From the NCBI GenBank assembly GCA_017459725.1, contig JAFUCL010000088.1:1-38952 (forward strand): a DNA stretch of 38,952 nucleotides, written 5' to 3'. Made by a program: the position numbers and the translations under genes. The notes below the pieces were generated by a model, which did not search any database, was not told where the DNA came from, and saw nothing but the letters and a program-made list of their open reading frames with translations. The stretch is from Solobacterium sp. (GTDB lineage Bacteria > Bacillota_I > Bacilli_A > Erysipelotrichales > Erysipelotrichaceae). Positions 14,895 to 24,263 of this stretch are shown piece after piece (position 1 is the stretch's first letter; each line of letters starts with the position of its first letter).

Positions 14895-16370
14895 TTATTT
14901 CGGTTCCTTCACACGGTGCATGGAGAACTGGTCCATCGGATACTTCTTGAGGTTTTCAAGAATCTTACGGTTATCCGCCTTGGCAAGGAGATTCTGACGG
15001 GCCACCTTGATTTCATTCTCAGTACGGTGTTTGGAAGGTCCGCCGACACATCCGCCCGGACACATCATACCTTCGATGAAGTCTTCCTGCATCCTGCCGA
15101 GATTCAGCAGCATCAGTGCAGTCTTGCATTCCTTGCCGCCGGCTACCTGCTTGAGCTTGATATTGGACGGGTCTTCACCGCGTTCACGCATGCATTCCAT
15201 AACTGCTCCGGCAACACCGCCGCTGGATGCGAACTTCTTACCAAACAGGGAAGCCTGCTGACTGTCGGTTTCGCTCTTTTCAAGCGTTACATCCCTGGAG
15301 GCCAGCAGAGCGCCGAATTCACCGTATGTGATGGCGTAGTCTGCGTTGCCCGGCAGTTCCGGATCCTGTGTTTCCGTCTTCTTGGCAATGCACGGTCCGA
15401 CGAATACAGTGATGCAGCCGGGATGGATTGCCTTCAGATATCTGGAGACAGCGCACATCGGAGAAACGGTTGTGGACATGTTCTCTTCGTATACTTTCGG
15501 GAAATGCTTCTTCTGCATATTGATGAATGCAGGGCAGCAGGATGTTGTCAGTTTCTTGCCTGAAGCATATGCTTCGGACCATTCCTCTGCTTCATAAGCA
15601 GCTGTCATATCACCGCCGAGACCTACTTCAATCATATCCTTGAAGCCGATCTTCTTCAGTGCCGTACGGATGGACTCCATGGAGATATCCGCACCGAACT
15701 GACCTTCCGTAGCAGGTGCACACATTGCATAGACTTCATCGCCCTTGCGGATATGCGCAATGATCTCCGTCAGGAAAGCCTTGGAGCCGATGGCACCGAA
15801 CGGGCAGCTGTGGATGCAGTGTCCGCAGTTGATGCACTTGTCTTCATCAATGACGCAGAAGCCGTACTCATCATAGGTAATGGCATCCACCGGGCAGCGT
15901 CTCTTGCAGGGACGTTCCAGATGCACGATGGCACCGTACGGGCAGGCCTGTGCGCACATACCGCATTCCTTGCACTTGGACGCATCAATATGGGAACGCA
16001 GTTCACCGATACTGATGGCGCCGAATCTGCAGGCACCGAGACATGCTTTACCGAGGCATGAACGGCAGTTGTCGGTTACGGAATAAGAGGACAGCGGGCA
16101 TTCGTCACAGGCCGGCTTGATGACCTGCACGATGTTCTTTGAGTTCTCGTTGCCTTCGGTATTCTGATTGCATGAAAGACGGATTCTCTGTCTTGTGATT
16201 TCTCTTTCTTTATATACACAGCAGCGGTAAGTGGGTTTGGGTCCCGGAATCAGTTTGTAAACAAGCTCTTCCTTGTGTTCAGCGTCCAGTTCGCCGTTCC
16301 AGGCAAGACGTGCTACTTCTTCCCACACTTTATGTTCATATGTAAGAATATGAGCATCACCATTAATCAT
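14895..16370 (-). CDS. Group B monomeric [FeFe]-hydrogenase
   Basis: This 491-residue iron-sulfur protein has ferredoxin-like clusters in the N-terminal half (CRSCLGKACLGACRFGAI, CKECGMCAQACPYGAI, CINCGHCIHSCPFGAI) and an H-cluster domain behind them. The three H-cluster motifs are TSCCPAF, GPCIAKKTE and MMCPGGCVGG, so all four cluster cysteines are present. The PGGCVGGPS ending of the third motif is typical of group B enzymes, whose physiological role is not well settled. No hydE, hydF or hydG maturase and no electron-transfer partner lies nearby. The start is ATG 16370, with AAGGGAG 7 nt upstream; ten residues of the longer in-frame reading are left out. Confidence 0.9.
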   Translation of the reverse strand: MINGDAHILTYEHKVWEEVARLAWNGELDAEHKEELVYKLIPGPKPTYRCCVYKEREITRQRIRLSCNQNTEGNENSKNIVQVIKPACDECPLSSYSVTDNCRSCLGKACLGACRFGAISIGELRSHIDASKCKECGMCAQACPYGAIVHLERPCKRRCPVDAITYDEYGFCVIDEDKCINCGHCIHSCPFGAIGSKAFLTEIIAHIRKGDEVYAMCAPATEGQFGADISMESIRTALKKIGFKDMIEVGLGGDMTAAYEAEEWSEAYASGKKLTTSCCPAFINMQKKHFPKVYEENMSTTVSPMCAVSRYLKAIHPGCITVFVGPCIAKKTETQDPELPGNADYAITYGEFGALLASRDVTLEKSETDSQQASLFGKKFASSGGVAGAVMECMRERGEDPSNIKLKQVAGGKECKTALMLLNLGRMQEDFIEGMMCPGGCVGGPSKHRTENEIKVARQNLLAKADNRKILENLKKYPMDQFSMHRVKEPK

Positions 16371-16457
16371 TGTTCTACTCCCTTCAGTTAACGGAAACAA
16401 ATTCCATCATGATTATACATGAGACCTTCTGTGATGTCATGCCGAACACTGCATAGG

Positions 16458-16482
16458 AAAAGAAAACCGTGCATCTGCACGG
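16458..16482 (-). terminator. Terminator of the DUF1508 gene
   Basis: CCGTGCA (16467-16473) pairs with TGCACGG (16476-16482). The minus strand continues TTTTCTTTT. It lies 12 nt after the stop codon. Confidence 0.85.
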
Positions 16483-16494
16483 CAGTCTTCCCGA

Positions 16495-16860
16495 TTATTC
16501 CTTGACAATCTCGGAATCGGAATTCTTTTTGACGGATTCAATTCCGTTGAGGCAGGACTTCATGGATTTGTAGCCTTCGCTGACACCGATGATCTGTCCG
16601 TTCTTTGCCTTCAGACGGAAACGTGTCTCGCCCGCTTTATCCGTATAGATTTCAAACTTCGGATTCTTTTCCTTTGTGAAGCCTTCCACTGTCTGATCTT
16701 CCACTGCAGCAACCGGTGCATTCTTCTTAACACTTGCAATACCATTGCGGCAGGAGCTTTCAGCCGTGTAAACTTCGGAAGTCAGGATTACTTCACCGTT
16801 GGAGGCTTTGAGATCAAACTTAACGCCTGTCTTTGTCTCCTTGATCAGAAACTTTCCCAT
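16495..16860 (-). CDS. DUF1508 (YegP-like) two-repeat protein
   Basis: This 121-residue soluble protein has two copies of the DUF1508/YegP unit. Each has a beta-strand phrase (KFDLKASNGEVI and RFRLKAKNGQII) followed by a helical C-x-NGI-x-SVKKN phrase (SSCRNGIASVKKN and KSCLNGIESVKKN). The family is widespread and its function is poorly known; a stress role is sometimes suggested. ATG 16860 is used, with AAAGGAG 10 nt upstream; a TTG two codons earlier stands too close to the site. It has its own promoter and terminator and is monocistronic. Confidence 0.88.
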   Translation of the reverse strand: MGKFLIKETKTGVKFDLKASNGEVILTSEVYTAESSCRNGIASVKKNAPVAAVEDQTVEGFTKEKNPKFEIYTDKAGETRFRLKAKNGQIIGVSEGYKSMKSCLNGIESVKKNSDSEIVKE

Positions 16861-16934
16861 ATTCAATTATCTCCTTTCGGGATTCTTATCTGCCTTCATC
16901 ATAGCATGCCGAAAGAAAACGCATAAAGATTATA

Positions 16935-16962
16935 TTATTATCCGGAAATCAGCGTTTGTCAA
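16935..16962 (-). promoter_or_regulatory. Sigma-A-type promoter of the DUF1508 gene
   Basis: On the minus strand TTGACA (16957-16962) is followed after 16 nt by TAATAA (16935-16940), and more TA-rich sequence follows. It lies about 75 nt upstream of the start codon. Confidence 0.6.
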
Positions 16963-17013
16963 CAAAAAATAAATATATTATATCTACTTATAATCGTAAT
17001 AAGCATATTAGTA

Positions 17014-17030
17014 AGTAACACAAAGTTACT
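17014..17030. promoter_or_regulatory. Dyad AGTAAC-N5-GTTACT in the divergent spacer
   Basis: A perfect 6-bp inverted repeat with a 5-nt spacer sits between the divergent DUF1508 and SseB-domain genes. It is a candidate operator for an unknown regulator. The remaining spacer (16861-17114) is strongly AT-rich. Confidence 0.35.
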
Positions 17031-17089
17031 GTTTACGCACTGCACCTGCCATGCATTTTCGGTTCTTTTCGGGATATATGCAAATGAAT

Positions 17090-17095
17090 TATAAT
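17090..17095 (+). promoter_or_regulatory. Predicted -10 box of the SseB-domain gene
   Basis: TATAAT ends 19 nt before the start codon, so the leader would be only about 13 nt and consist mostly of the ribosome binding site CCGGAGG. The -35 region is weak. Confidence 0.45.
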
Positions 17096-17114
17096 TAATT
17101 GCCGGAGGATTGCC

Positions 17115-18347
17115 ATGAAAAGAAAGATCGGTATCGTGCTTAAAACAACGCTTGCCCTGCTGTTTTCAGTGTTTGCGCTTTTCACTGCCGTTCTGATGGT
17201 GCGCTATCTCAAGGCAGGAGATCCTGATGCACCGCTTGTCAGGCTGCTTCTTCTGTTCTTTGCGGACGACGTTCTCAGCAGTCTGCTGTTCCGTTCCGTA
17301 TACGAAGAAACTGCAGGTGTGCTGTTTCCGTTAACTGCTTCCGCCAGACGCACGCGGCGGCGGACAGATCTGTTCTCACTGTTCTTTATGATCTATCTTG
17401 CCGCATGCATTCTGAGTCTGCGCGGAGTCGATCCCTACAGCAGTGCATGGAACCGTATTCTGCAGACGGAAATGCTGGGTATGCTGGCAATCGTATCTGC
17501 GTATATCCTGCTCATACGGCAGCTGAATGCGGAAGCTTCCCTTGAGAAAGTACAGGATCCCGTACTTGCCAAAGCACTGCGCCACAGTACGGATGCACGG
17601 TTTACGCTCTGTGCGGAAGTTCCCGGAGCGACCCTTGCCGGAGATGGCTTCTGCATGGTGCGCGGAAGACTGTTCGGTGAATGCAAGGCAAATGACCGTG
17701 TGTTTCTGTATCTGCCGGACGGCACCGTACTGTCTGCCGTTATCCGCAAAATCATGTTCGACAATCCCGATGAACAGGTTCCCAGCAACCGCATGACCAG
17801 ACTGTTCATTACTGCACAGAAACCGGTTGATATACCGGCATATTCCGTAATTTCCAGCATCATGCCTCCGGCCGGTAATGGTGTCAATGTTCCGGTGGAG
17901 AATCCCCTGCTGTTAGGTCTGCTTCTGGCATCGCCCTATCTGAAAAGAAGAGAAGGATTTGCGCAGGTGTTTGCGCGGGCACTGAAAAAGAGCAGATTCC
18001 TGATCTGTGCTGTGCGGGAGAAAACACCTTCCAATATGCGCGAAAAAATTTCTGAAGGCTTCTTCATCTATGAAGGCAATTACCGCTTTACCTCCGTGCG
18101 CCGCAGTGATACCGATACAGATGCCTTCCCGGTATATACCGACTGGGATGCATATGCCTGTGCGGATGGCGAACAGCCCGAAGGTGCGGTGTGTGAAGCA
18201 CTGGTGTTTACGTTTGATGAACTGCTGCCGATGATACGCGGAAACAGTCTGGTGATCAATCCGTTCGGACCGCAGTCAATCTTCCTCAGCAGCCGTGATG
18301 TAATCGCCGCTGCCGAAGGAAATACAATGGAACTGAAAGACGAATAA
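17115..18347 (+). CDS. Membrane-anchored protein with a beta-barrel and a C-terminal SseB domain
   Basis: This 410-residue protein has hydrophobic segments at about 8-29, 41-60, 87-103 and 118-135. A stretch at about 161-252 follows (VRGRLFGECKANDRVFLYLPDG), resembling the domain 2 beta-barrel of translation factors. The C-terminal region (about 260-400) matches SseB-type domains: PLLLGLLLASPYL, FARALKKSRFLICAV, FPVYTDWDAYA, FDELLPMI and LVINPFGPQ. SseB domains are usually cytosolic and of unclear function. Joining one to a membrane anchor and a barrel is unusual. The gene is monocistronic, with CCGGAGG 6 nt before the ATG, and converges on a gene for a second, smaller SseB-like protein. No function is assigned. 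Confidence 0.72.
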   Translation: MKRKIGIVLKTTLALLFSVFALFTAVLMVRYLKAGDPDAPLVRLLLLFFADDVLSSLLFRSVYEETAGVLFPLTASARRTRRRTDLFSLFFMIYLAACILSLRGVDPYSSAWNRILQTEMLGMLAIVSAYILLIRQLNAEASLEKVQDPVLAKALRHSTDARFTLCAEVPGATLAGDGFCMVRGRLFGECKANDRVFLYLPDGTVLSAVIRKIMFDNPDEQVPSNRMTRLFITAQKPVDIPAYSVISSIMPPAGNGVNVPVENPLLLGLLLASPYLKRREGFAQVFARALKKSRFLICAVREKTPSNMREKISEGFFIYEGNYRFTSVRRSDTDTDAFPVYTDWDAYACADGEQPEGAVCEALVFTFDELLPMIRGNSLVINPFGPQSIFLSSRDVIAAAEGNTMELKDE

Positions 18348-18374
18348 AACGGCTGTACATCTGTACAGCCGTTT
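18346..18374. terminator. Bidirectional terminator between convergent genes
   Basis: ACGGCTGTAC (18349-18358) pairs with GTACAGCCGT (18363-18372) across a 4-nt loop. A runs lie on the left and T on the right, so it can stop transcripts from both sides. Confidence 0.85.
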
Positions 18375-18377
18375 GCC

Positions 18378-18860
18378 TTAACGCTCGTATACGGGAATCG
18401 GGCTGAAGTCCATAGCGACTTTGCCGCCGTCCCTTACATACTTGGCATCTGATTCATTCAGCAGCATCACTGCATCACCCGGTCGTTTGCCGCCCCAGTC
18501 CATCATAAGCGCTATGCCGATGTTCATTGCTTCATCCGTCCCGCAGTCGATATCCGTATACCGTATACCGAGATGCCAGGCCATGTTCAGCAGTGAATAC
18601 AGATCAGCGAACTGTTCGTGATTGTCGATGCGGCCGATCATCATTCTGCCGTCTTTTATGTAGCTGTTTTCGACACAGAACATAACGGCATCATCATAAT
18701 CCGTAAACAGACTCAGCGAGGCTTTGTCAGGCGCAATCTGGAACGCTCTTGGTCTGGATACACCATTGCGGTATCTGCTTTCCGAGAGTATCACATACAG
18801 TACATCCGCCTTCCAGACTTTGCTGATCTTTTCTTTTGCCTGCTCCTCACTGCCGATCAT
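18378..18860 (-). CDS. Small SseB-like protein, function unknown
   Basis: This 160-residue soluble protein starts 2 nt after the stop of the glucosidase gene and ends at the shared terminator. It has ADVLYVILSE, SLSLFTDYDDAVMFC and a DLYSLLNMAWHLGIRYTDID stretch, a pattern like the fold of SseB N-terminal domains. The match is weak and is my reading only. No catalytic motif or membrane segment is visible. The position as third gene behind a nitroreductase and a 6-phospho-beta-glucosidase gives no clear role. The likely ribosome site GAGAGGAT lies inside the end of the upstream gene. Confidence 0.7.
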   Translation of the reverse strand: MIGSEEQAKEKISKVWKADVLYVILSESRYRNGVSRPRAFQIAPDKASLSLFTDYDDAVMFCVENSYIKDGRMMIGRIDNHEQFADLYSLLNMAWHLGIRYTDIDCGTDEAMNIGIALMMDWGGKRPGDAVMLLNESDAKYVRDGGKVAMDFSPIPVYER

Positions 18861-18862
18861 GT

Positions 18863-20323
<1,461 letters not shown>

Positions 20324-20842
20324 CTAATCAATATATTCCACTTTATTGAAATCAGCGTCTGCCGTGGTATACGGTTCCTTGGCCGCTTTCGGTATGCCCA
20401 GTGTCAGAATACCGGCGATGCGGTACTTTTCTTCCAGCTTCAGGGCTGAGCGTACGATTTCCTCCGCACTTCGTCCGTCTTCGGTTCTGCGCATGCAGAT
20501 CTGCAGCCAGCATGATCCAAGTCCCTCATCCACTGCCGCAAGCATCATCTGCGTCATGGCGACCGAGCAGTCTTCCATCCATGTATCGGCTCGTTCACTG
20601 TCACCGGTCACGATCAGTGCACACGGTGCACACTTGAGAGCGGCAGCACCGTTCTTGGCCTTTGCCAGTTCATCAAGAACCGTTCTGTTCCGTACAACGA
20701 TAATACGGCAGGGTCTGAGATTTCTGCTGGTCGGTGCAATCAGACCGGCCTCCAGAACATGCCTGAGAGCTTCCTCCGGTACAGGTTCCGGCAGATAATC
20801 ACGGATGCTTCTGCGCTTCAGAATTGTTTCTTTGAGTTCCAT
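20324..20842 (-). CDS. Nitroreductase-family flavoprotein
   Basis: This 172-residue FMN protein has ILKRRSIRDYLPEPVPEEAL at its N-terminus (the SIR phosphate-binding motif of the family), APTSRNLRPC, and a GLGSCWLQI element for dimer and flavin contacts. The length is typical of short nitroreductases. The physiological acceptor is unknown; quinones and nitro compounds are usual in vitro substrates. It is the first gene of a three-gene operon, with AAAGGACC 4 nt before the ATG. A perfect 24-bp palindrome just upstream separates it from the kinase-like gene. Confidence 0.9.
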   Translation of the reverse strand: MELKETILKRRSIRDYLPEPVPEEALRHVLEAGLIAPTSRNLRPCRIIVVRNRTVLDELAKAKNGAAALKCAPCALIVTGDSERADTWMEDCSVAMTQMMLAAVDEGLGSCWLQICMRRTEDGRSAEEIVRSALKLEEKYRIAGILTLGIPKAAKEPYTTADADFNKVEYID

Positions 20843-20860
20843 ACGTGGTCCTTTCCGAAA

Positions 20861-20884
20861 GATGACCGGAGTACTCCGGTCATC
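20861..20884. terminator. Perfect 24-bp palindrome, probable terminator of the kinase-like gene
   Basis: GATGACCGGAG (20861-20871) and CTCCGGTCATC (20874-20884) are exact inverted repeats around TA. On the minus strand the hairpin is followed by a short TTTC, so termination is plausible but the T-tract is poor. An operator is the alternative. Confidence 0.55.
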
Positions 20885-20910
20885 TCACTTATTATTTATT
20901 CGAACTGCGT

Positions 20911-21534
20911 CTATTTCTTCTGGGCGTCGAAATAGCAGTCCGCATATGCCACAACGGCAGGGATCAGCTTGGCAATATCCAGACCGGAAGTGTTGATCAT
21001 CAGATCATAGTCATCCTTGGAACCGAACTTGTTTCCGGTGATCATCTCACGGAAATTGGCACGGCCCTTGTCGATCTTCTTGATCTGCTTCTCCATTTCC
21101 TTCGGTGTGTAGTCCTCAGCGTCTGATTCACGTGCGAGGCATCTTGCCACTTTGCTATCCATGTCTGCATATACGAAGATACGCAGCGGCTTGTAGTCTT
21201 CCAGAACGATATCAGCTGCTCGTCCGATGAAGACTGCATCACTCTTTTCTGCCATTTCACGGATAATTTCATTCTGTTTTGCGATGACATCCGTATGTTC
21301 ACCTACGAGAGGCTGGATGCCGGCAAATGTTGTGTTGTAGGAGATCGGATAATAGAATGAAACACTCTTTTCCGAAATGCTCTCAACATACTGTTCAGCA
21401 AGTCCGCTGTGTTCCGCAACAGCCTTGATGATTTCCTTGTCGAAATAAGCAATACCAAGAGCTTCCGCAAGTCTCTTACCGAGCTCCCTTCCGCCGCTGC
21501 CGAATTCACGGCTGATAGTAATGATCCTATGCAT
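20911..21534 (-). CDS. Cytidylate-kinase-like family protein
   Basis: This 207-residue protein belongs to the cytidylate-kinase-like P-loop family. ITISREFGSGGRELGKRLAE (6-25) is the nucleotide-binding loop, and a lid-like stretch has DKGRANFREMITGNKFG. The family is common in anaerobic Firmicutes; its substrate is not established, and it is not the housekeeping Cmk. It is monocistronic, with CTAGGAGG before the ATG and a candidate -10 TAAAAT about 30 nt upstream of the start. Confidence 0.85.
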   Translation of the reverse strand: MHRIITISREFGSGGRELGKRLAEALGIAYFDKEIIKAVAEHSGLAEQYVESISEKSVSFYYPISYNTTFAGIQPLVGEHTDVIAKQNEIIREMAEKSDAVFIGRAADIVLEDYKPLRIFVYADMDSKVARCLARESDAEDYTPKEMEKQIKKIDKGRANFREMITGNKFGSKDDYDLMINTSGLDIAKLIPAVVAYADCYFDAQKK

Positions 21535-21599
21535 TTGAGATTCCTCCTAGCTTAATTTCATTTTAGCAGAATTTACGAAAACTGACTCATTTTGTTTTG

Positions 21600-23087
21600 T
21601 TATGATGCCCGTCCGTAGAGAACAGCCGCTTTGGCAAGTTTATCTGCCAGGGATGCGGTGAACTGACCGGGCAGACAGCGCCAGCACCAGTTTGAACCGG
21701 TGGTGGAAGGCACATTCATTCTTGCCTCATTGCCGAGTCCCAGTACATCCTGCATCTGTACGATGGCCACGGAAGCGATGCTGGACCACGCTCCGCGCAT
21801 CATACCCCAGTTCCATCCTTCCTTCTTGTCCATGTGGAAATACTTTACAGCCATGTTCGTACTGGCCTTCGACGTATTTTTCATCCAGCCCATGATTGTA
21901 TCGTTGTCATGGGTGCCGGCATAGACAATGCAGTTTGAATCTTTATAGTTGTGCGGCAGATAGGCATTGCCGGGGTCGTTGGGATCAAAGGCAAACTCCA
22001 GTACCTTCATACCGGGATAGCCTGTTTCCTTCACCATTTCCAGAACTTCAGGGGTCAGGAAGCCCAGATCCTCCGCAATGATATTCATCTTACCGAGTTT
22101 CTTCTCAAGAGTCCGGAAGAAATCGATTCCGGGACCTTTGCGCCATACACCGTTGTGGGCAGTCGGTTCCCCGGCCGGCACGGCAAAGTATGATTCAAAG
22201 CCGCGGAAATGATCGATACGCAGAACATCATAGAAGCGCAGCTGCTGGGTAATACGCCGCTGCCACCATGTATACCCTGTCCGTTTCATATAGTCCCAGT
22301 CATAGAGCGGATTGCCCCACAGCTGTCCGTCTGCCGTAAACGCATCCGGCGGTACACCGGCAACCTCTTTCGGTCTGCCGTCCTGATCGAGCTGGAACTG
22401 TTTGGGGTCTGCCCATACATCAGCACTGTCCGCCGCTACATATACCGGTATATCACCAATCAGCTCAATGCCTTTTTCGTTGGCATACTGCTTCAGAGCA
22501 TTCCACTGTTCAAAGAACATGAACTGTATGCACTGCCAGAAGCGGATTTCATAAGCCAGCTCTTTCCTTGCCTTTTTCATCGCGGCTTTGTCGCGCTCGC
22601 GCAGCTCTTTCGGCCACTCGGACAGAGCCACATTGTTCAGACTGCCTTTGATAGCCATGAACATAGCATAGTCATCCAGCCAGGCTTTCTCTGCCTCGCA
22701 GAATGCATCCAGGGCTTCCGTATTCCCTGCAAGCATGCGGTCCACCGCAATCAGCAGAACCTCAAAACGATTGTAGTATATGCGGGTGTAGTCGACCCGT
22801 TCGGGATCATCTCCCCAGTCAGCGTTTTTGTATTCCGACGGCTTGAGCAGTCCCTGTCTGTGCAGCTCATCCAGATCAATCAGATACGGATTGCCCGCAT
22901 AGGAGGAAAACGACTGGTACGGTGAATCACCGTAACTGGTCGGTCCGATCGGCAGAATCTGCCAGTACCGCTGTTTAGCGCGCACAAGGAAATCAACAAA
23001 CTGCCTTGCCGACTTTCCCAGCGTCCCGATTCCGTACGGAGACGGGAGTGATGTGATCGGCATCAGTATGCCTGCGCTTCGTTTCAT
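21600..23087 (-). CDS. malQ: 4-alpha-glucanotransferase (amylomaltase)
   Basis: This 495-residue GH77 enzyme transfers maltosyl units in maltodextrin and glycogen metabolism. The N-terminal ITSLPSPYGIGTLG is typical. The catalytic residues lie in LRIDHFRGFESY (nucleophile Asp), IIAEDLGFLTPEV (acid/base Glu) and GTHDNDTIMGW (Asp), and all are intact. Length equals that of bacterial MalQ of the short type. The ATG has GAAGGTGA 4 nt upstream. No glycogen or maltose genes flank it, so it appears to be a lone gene. The 65 bp between it and the kinase-like gene show no terminator. Confidence 0.94.
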   Translation of the reverse strand: MKRSAGILMPITSLPSPYGIGTLGKSARQFVDFLVRAKQRYWQILPIGPTSYGDSPYQSFSSYAGNPYLIDLDELHRQGLLKPSEYKNADWGDDPERVDYTRIYYNRFEVLLIAVDRMLAGNTEALDAFCEAEKAWLDDYAMFMAIKGSLNNVALSEWPKELRERDKAAMKKARKELAYEIRFWQCIQFMFFEQWNALKQYANEKGIELIGDIPVYVAADSADVWADPKQFQLDQDGRPKEVAGVPPDAFTADGQLWGNPLYDWDYMKRTGYTWWQRRITQQLRFYDVLRIDHFRGFESYFAVPAGEPTAHNGVWRKGPGIDFFRTLEKKLGKMNIIAEDLGFLTPEVLEMVKETGYPGMKVLEFAFDPNDPGNAYLPHNYKDSNCIVYAGTHDNDTIMGWMKNTSKASTNMAVKYFHMDKKEGWNWGMMRGAWSSIASVAIVQMQDVLGLGNEARMNVPSTTGSNWCWRCLPGQFTASLADKLAKAAVLYGRAS

Positions 23088-23170
23088 TCTGTCACCTTCT
23101 CTTTTCTGTTTCTGCCGTAATCCGGCAGCATCTACCGTCCATGATATTGTGCACCCGGTTTTCTGTCAAA

Positions 23171-24190
23171 TCAGCGCGCATTGTCTGTACGCATGTACCG
23201 GGAAACTCTTGCCGCATTGGTTCTCTTCATACGGCGCGGACACTTGGTTCCGTCGGTATACCACGCACACTGTGCACAGTGCAGACAGCGCTCCGGTTCA
23301 CTGCCGTAACAGACTTTATCAGCCCAGCCGGGATCACAGAGATGTCCATGCCCGACAGCAACGAGATCTGCATAACCGTTTTCAATTACAGCCAGAGCCT
23401 GTCCGCCTGTTTCAATGCCGCCCACCGCAATCACCGGAACGGATACATGTTTCTTCACAAGACCTGCAGCCTGGATGCGTCCGTCTGGTGTTTCCTGCGC
23501 AAAGGCATACGGAGCCGTACCGGTGGATATATTCAGCAGATCTGCACCGGCCGCTTCAAACAGCTGTGCTTCTTTGATCAGTGCATCTGTATCCGGATTG
23601 CCGAGACGCACGGAGATGATAAACGAAGAACCGCACGCTTCCCGTATCATCTTCACGATATCCGTGACAAGACACATGCCATGTTCACTGTTGCCGGTAC
23701 TCTCCTGCCGCATGCATTCCTCAGTGACCTGATTCAGATAATATCCATGCGCCGCATGCAGCTCTGCACCGTCAAAGCCAGCTTTCTGTATCCGTACGGC
23801 CGCATCACGGAACGCTTCCTGCACGGACCTGAAGGCATCCGCATCTACTGCACCGGTGATTGTTTCCTTGCCCGGCATCAGCATCTGCACAATCGTTTTG
23901 GATTCCCATGCGTGAATGCTTTCGGCAAGTTCCGCAAGACCCGGAATAAAACTGTCATCCCAGAGCGCGATGGCATTCCTGCCGCCCTCTTTATGCACCA
24001 CTGCACATGCTTCGGTGAATACAAGTCCGGCGCCTCCTCTTGCGAAGGAAGAATAGTGCCTGAGATGACGGTCATTCACTTTGCCGTCTTCACCGGTGCT
24101 GCCGAAATACACCATCGGCGGAACAACGATCCGGTTGCGGACTGTATGGGTGCCGATCCGCAGCGGTTCAAACAATACTGTATTTTCCAT
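23171..24190 (-). CDS. NADH:flavin oxidoreductase of the old yellow enzyme family, with a C-terminal Cys cluster
   Basis: This 339-residue FMN TIM barrel has the N-terminal RNRIVVPPMVYFG, the active-site element GAELHAAHGYYLNQ and a C-terminal phosphate-binding VAVGGIETGG. It lacks the FAD/NAD domain of 2,4-dienoyl-CoA reductases. Close to the C-terminus RCLHCAQCAWYTDGTKCPRR gives CxxCxxC-x8-C, different from the CxxCxxxC-x11-C cluster of dienoyl-CoA reductases, so a variant Fe-S or zinc site is possible. The ATG at 24190 is used because AAAGGTG stands 6 nt before it; the earlier GTG is part of that site. The gene is followed by malQ after 83 nt. Confidence 0.88.
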   Translation of the reverse strand: MENTVLFEPLRIGTHTVRNRIVVPPMVYFGSTGEDGKVNDRHLRHYSSFARGGAGLVFTEACAVVHKEGGRNAIALWDDSFIPGLAELAESIHAWESKTIVQMLMPGKETITGAVDADAFRSVQEAFRDAAVRIQKAGFDGAELHAAHGYYLNQVTEECMRQESTGNSEHGMCLVTDIVKMIREACGSSFIISVRLGNPDTDALIKEAQLFEAAGADLLNISTGTAPYAFAQETPDGRIQAAGLVKKHVSVPVIAVGGIETGGQALAVIENGYADLVAVGHGHLCDPGWADKVCYGSEPERCLHCAQCAWYTDGTKCPRRMKRTNAARVSRYMRTDNAR

Positions 24191-24233
24191 AATGTTCACC
24201 TTTTTCCATCACTATACCCGAAAAGAAGCCATG

Positions 24234-24257
24234 AAAAAAGGGGCTTTGTCAGCCCCT
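24234..24257 (-). terminator. Terminator of the MarR-ABC operon
   Basis: AGGGGCT (24239-24245) pairs with AGCCCCT (24251-24257) across 5 nt. Six T follow on the minus strand. Confidence 0.9.
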
Positions 24258-24263
24258 GTTCTT

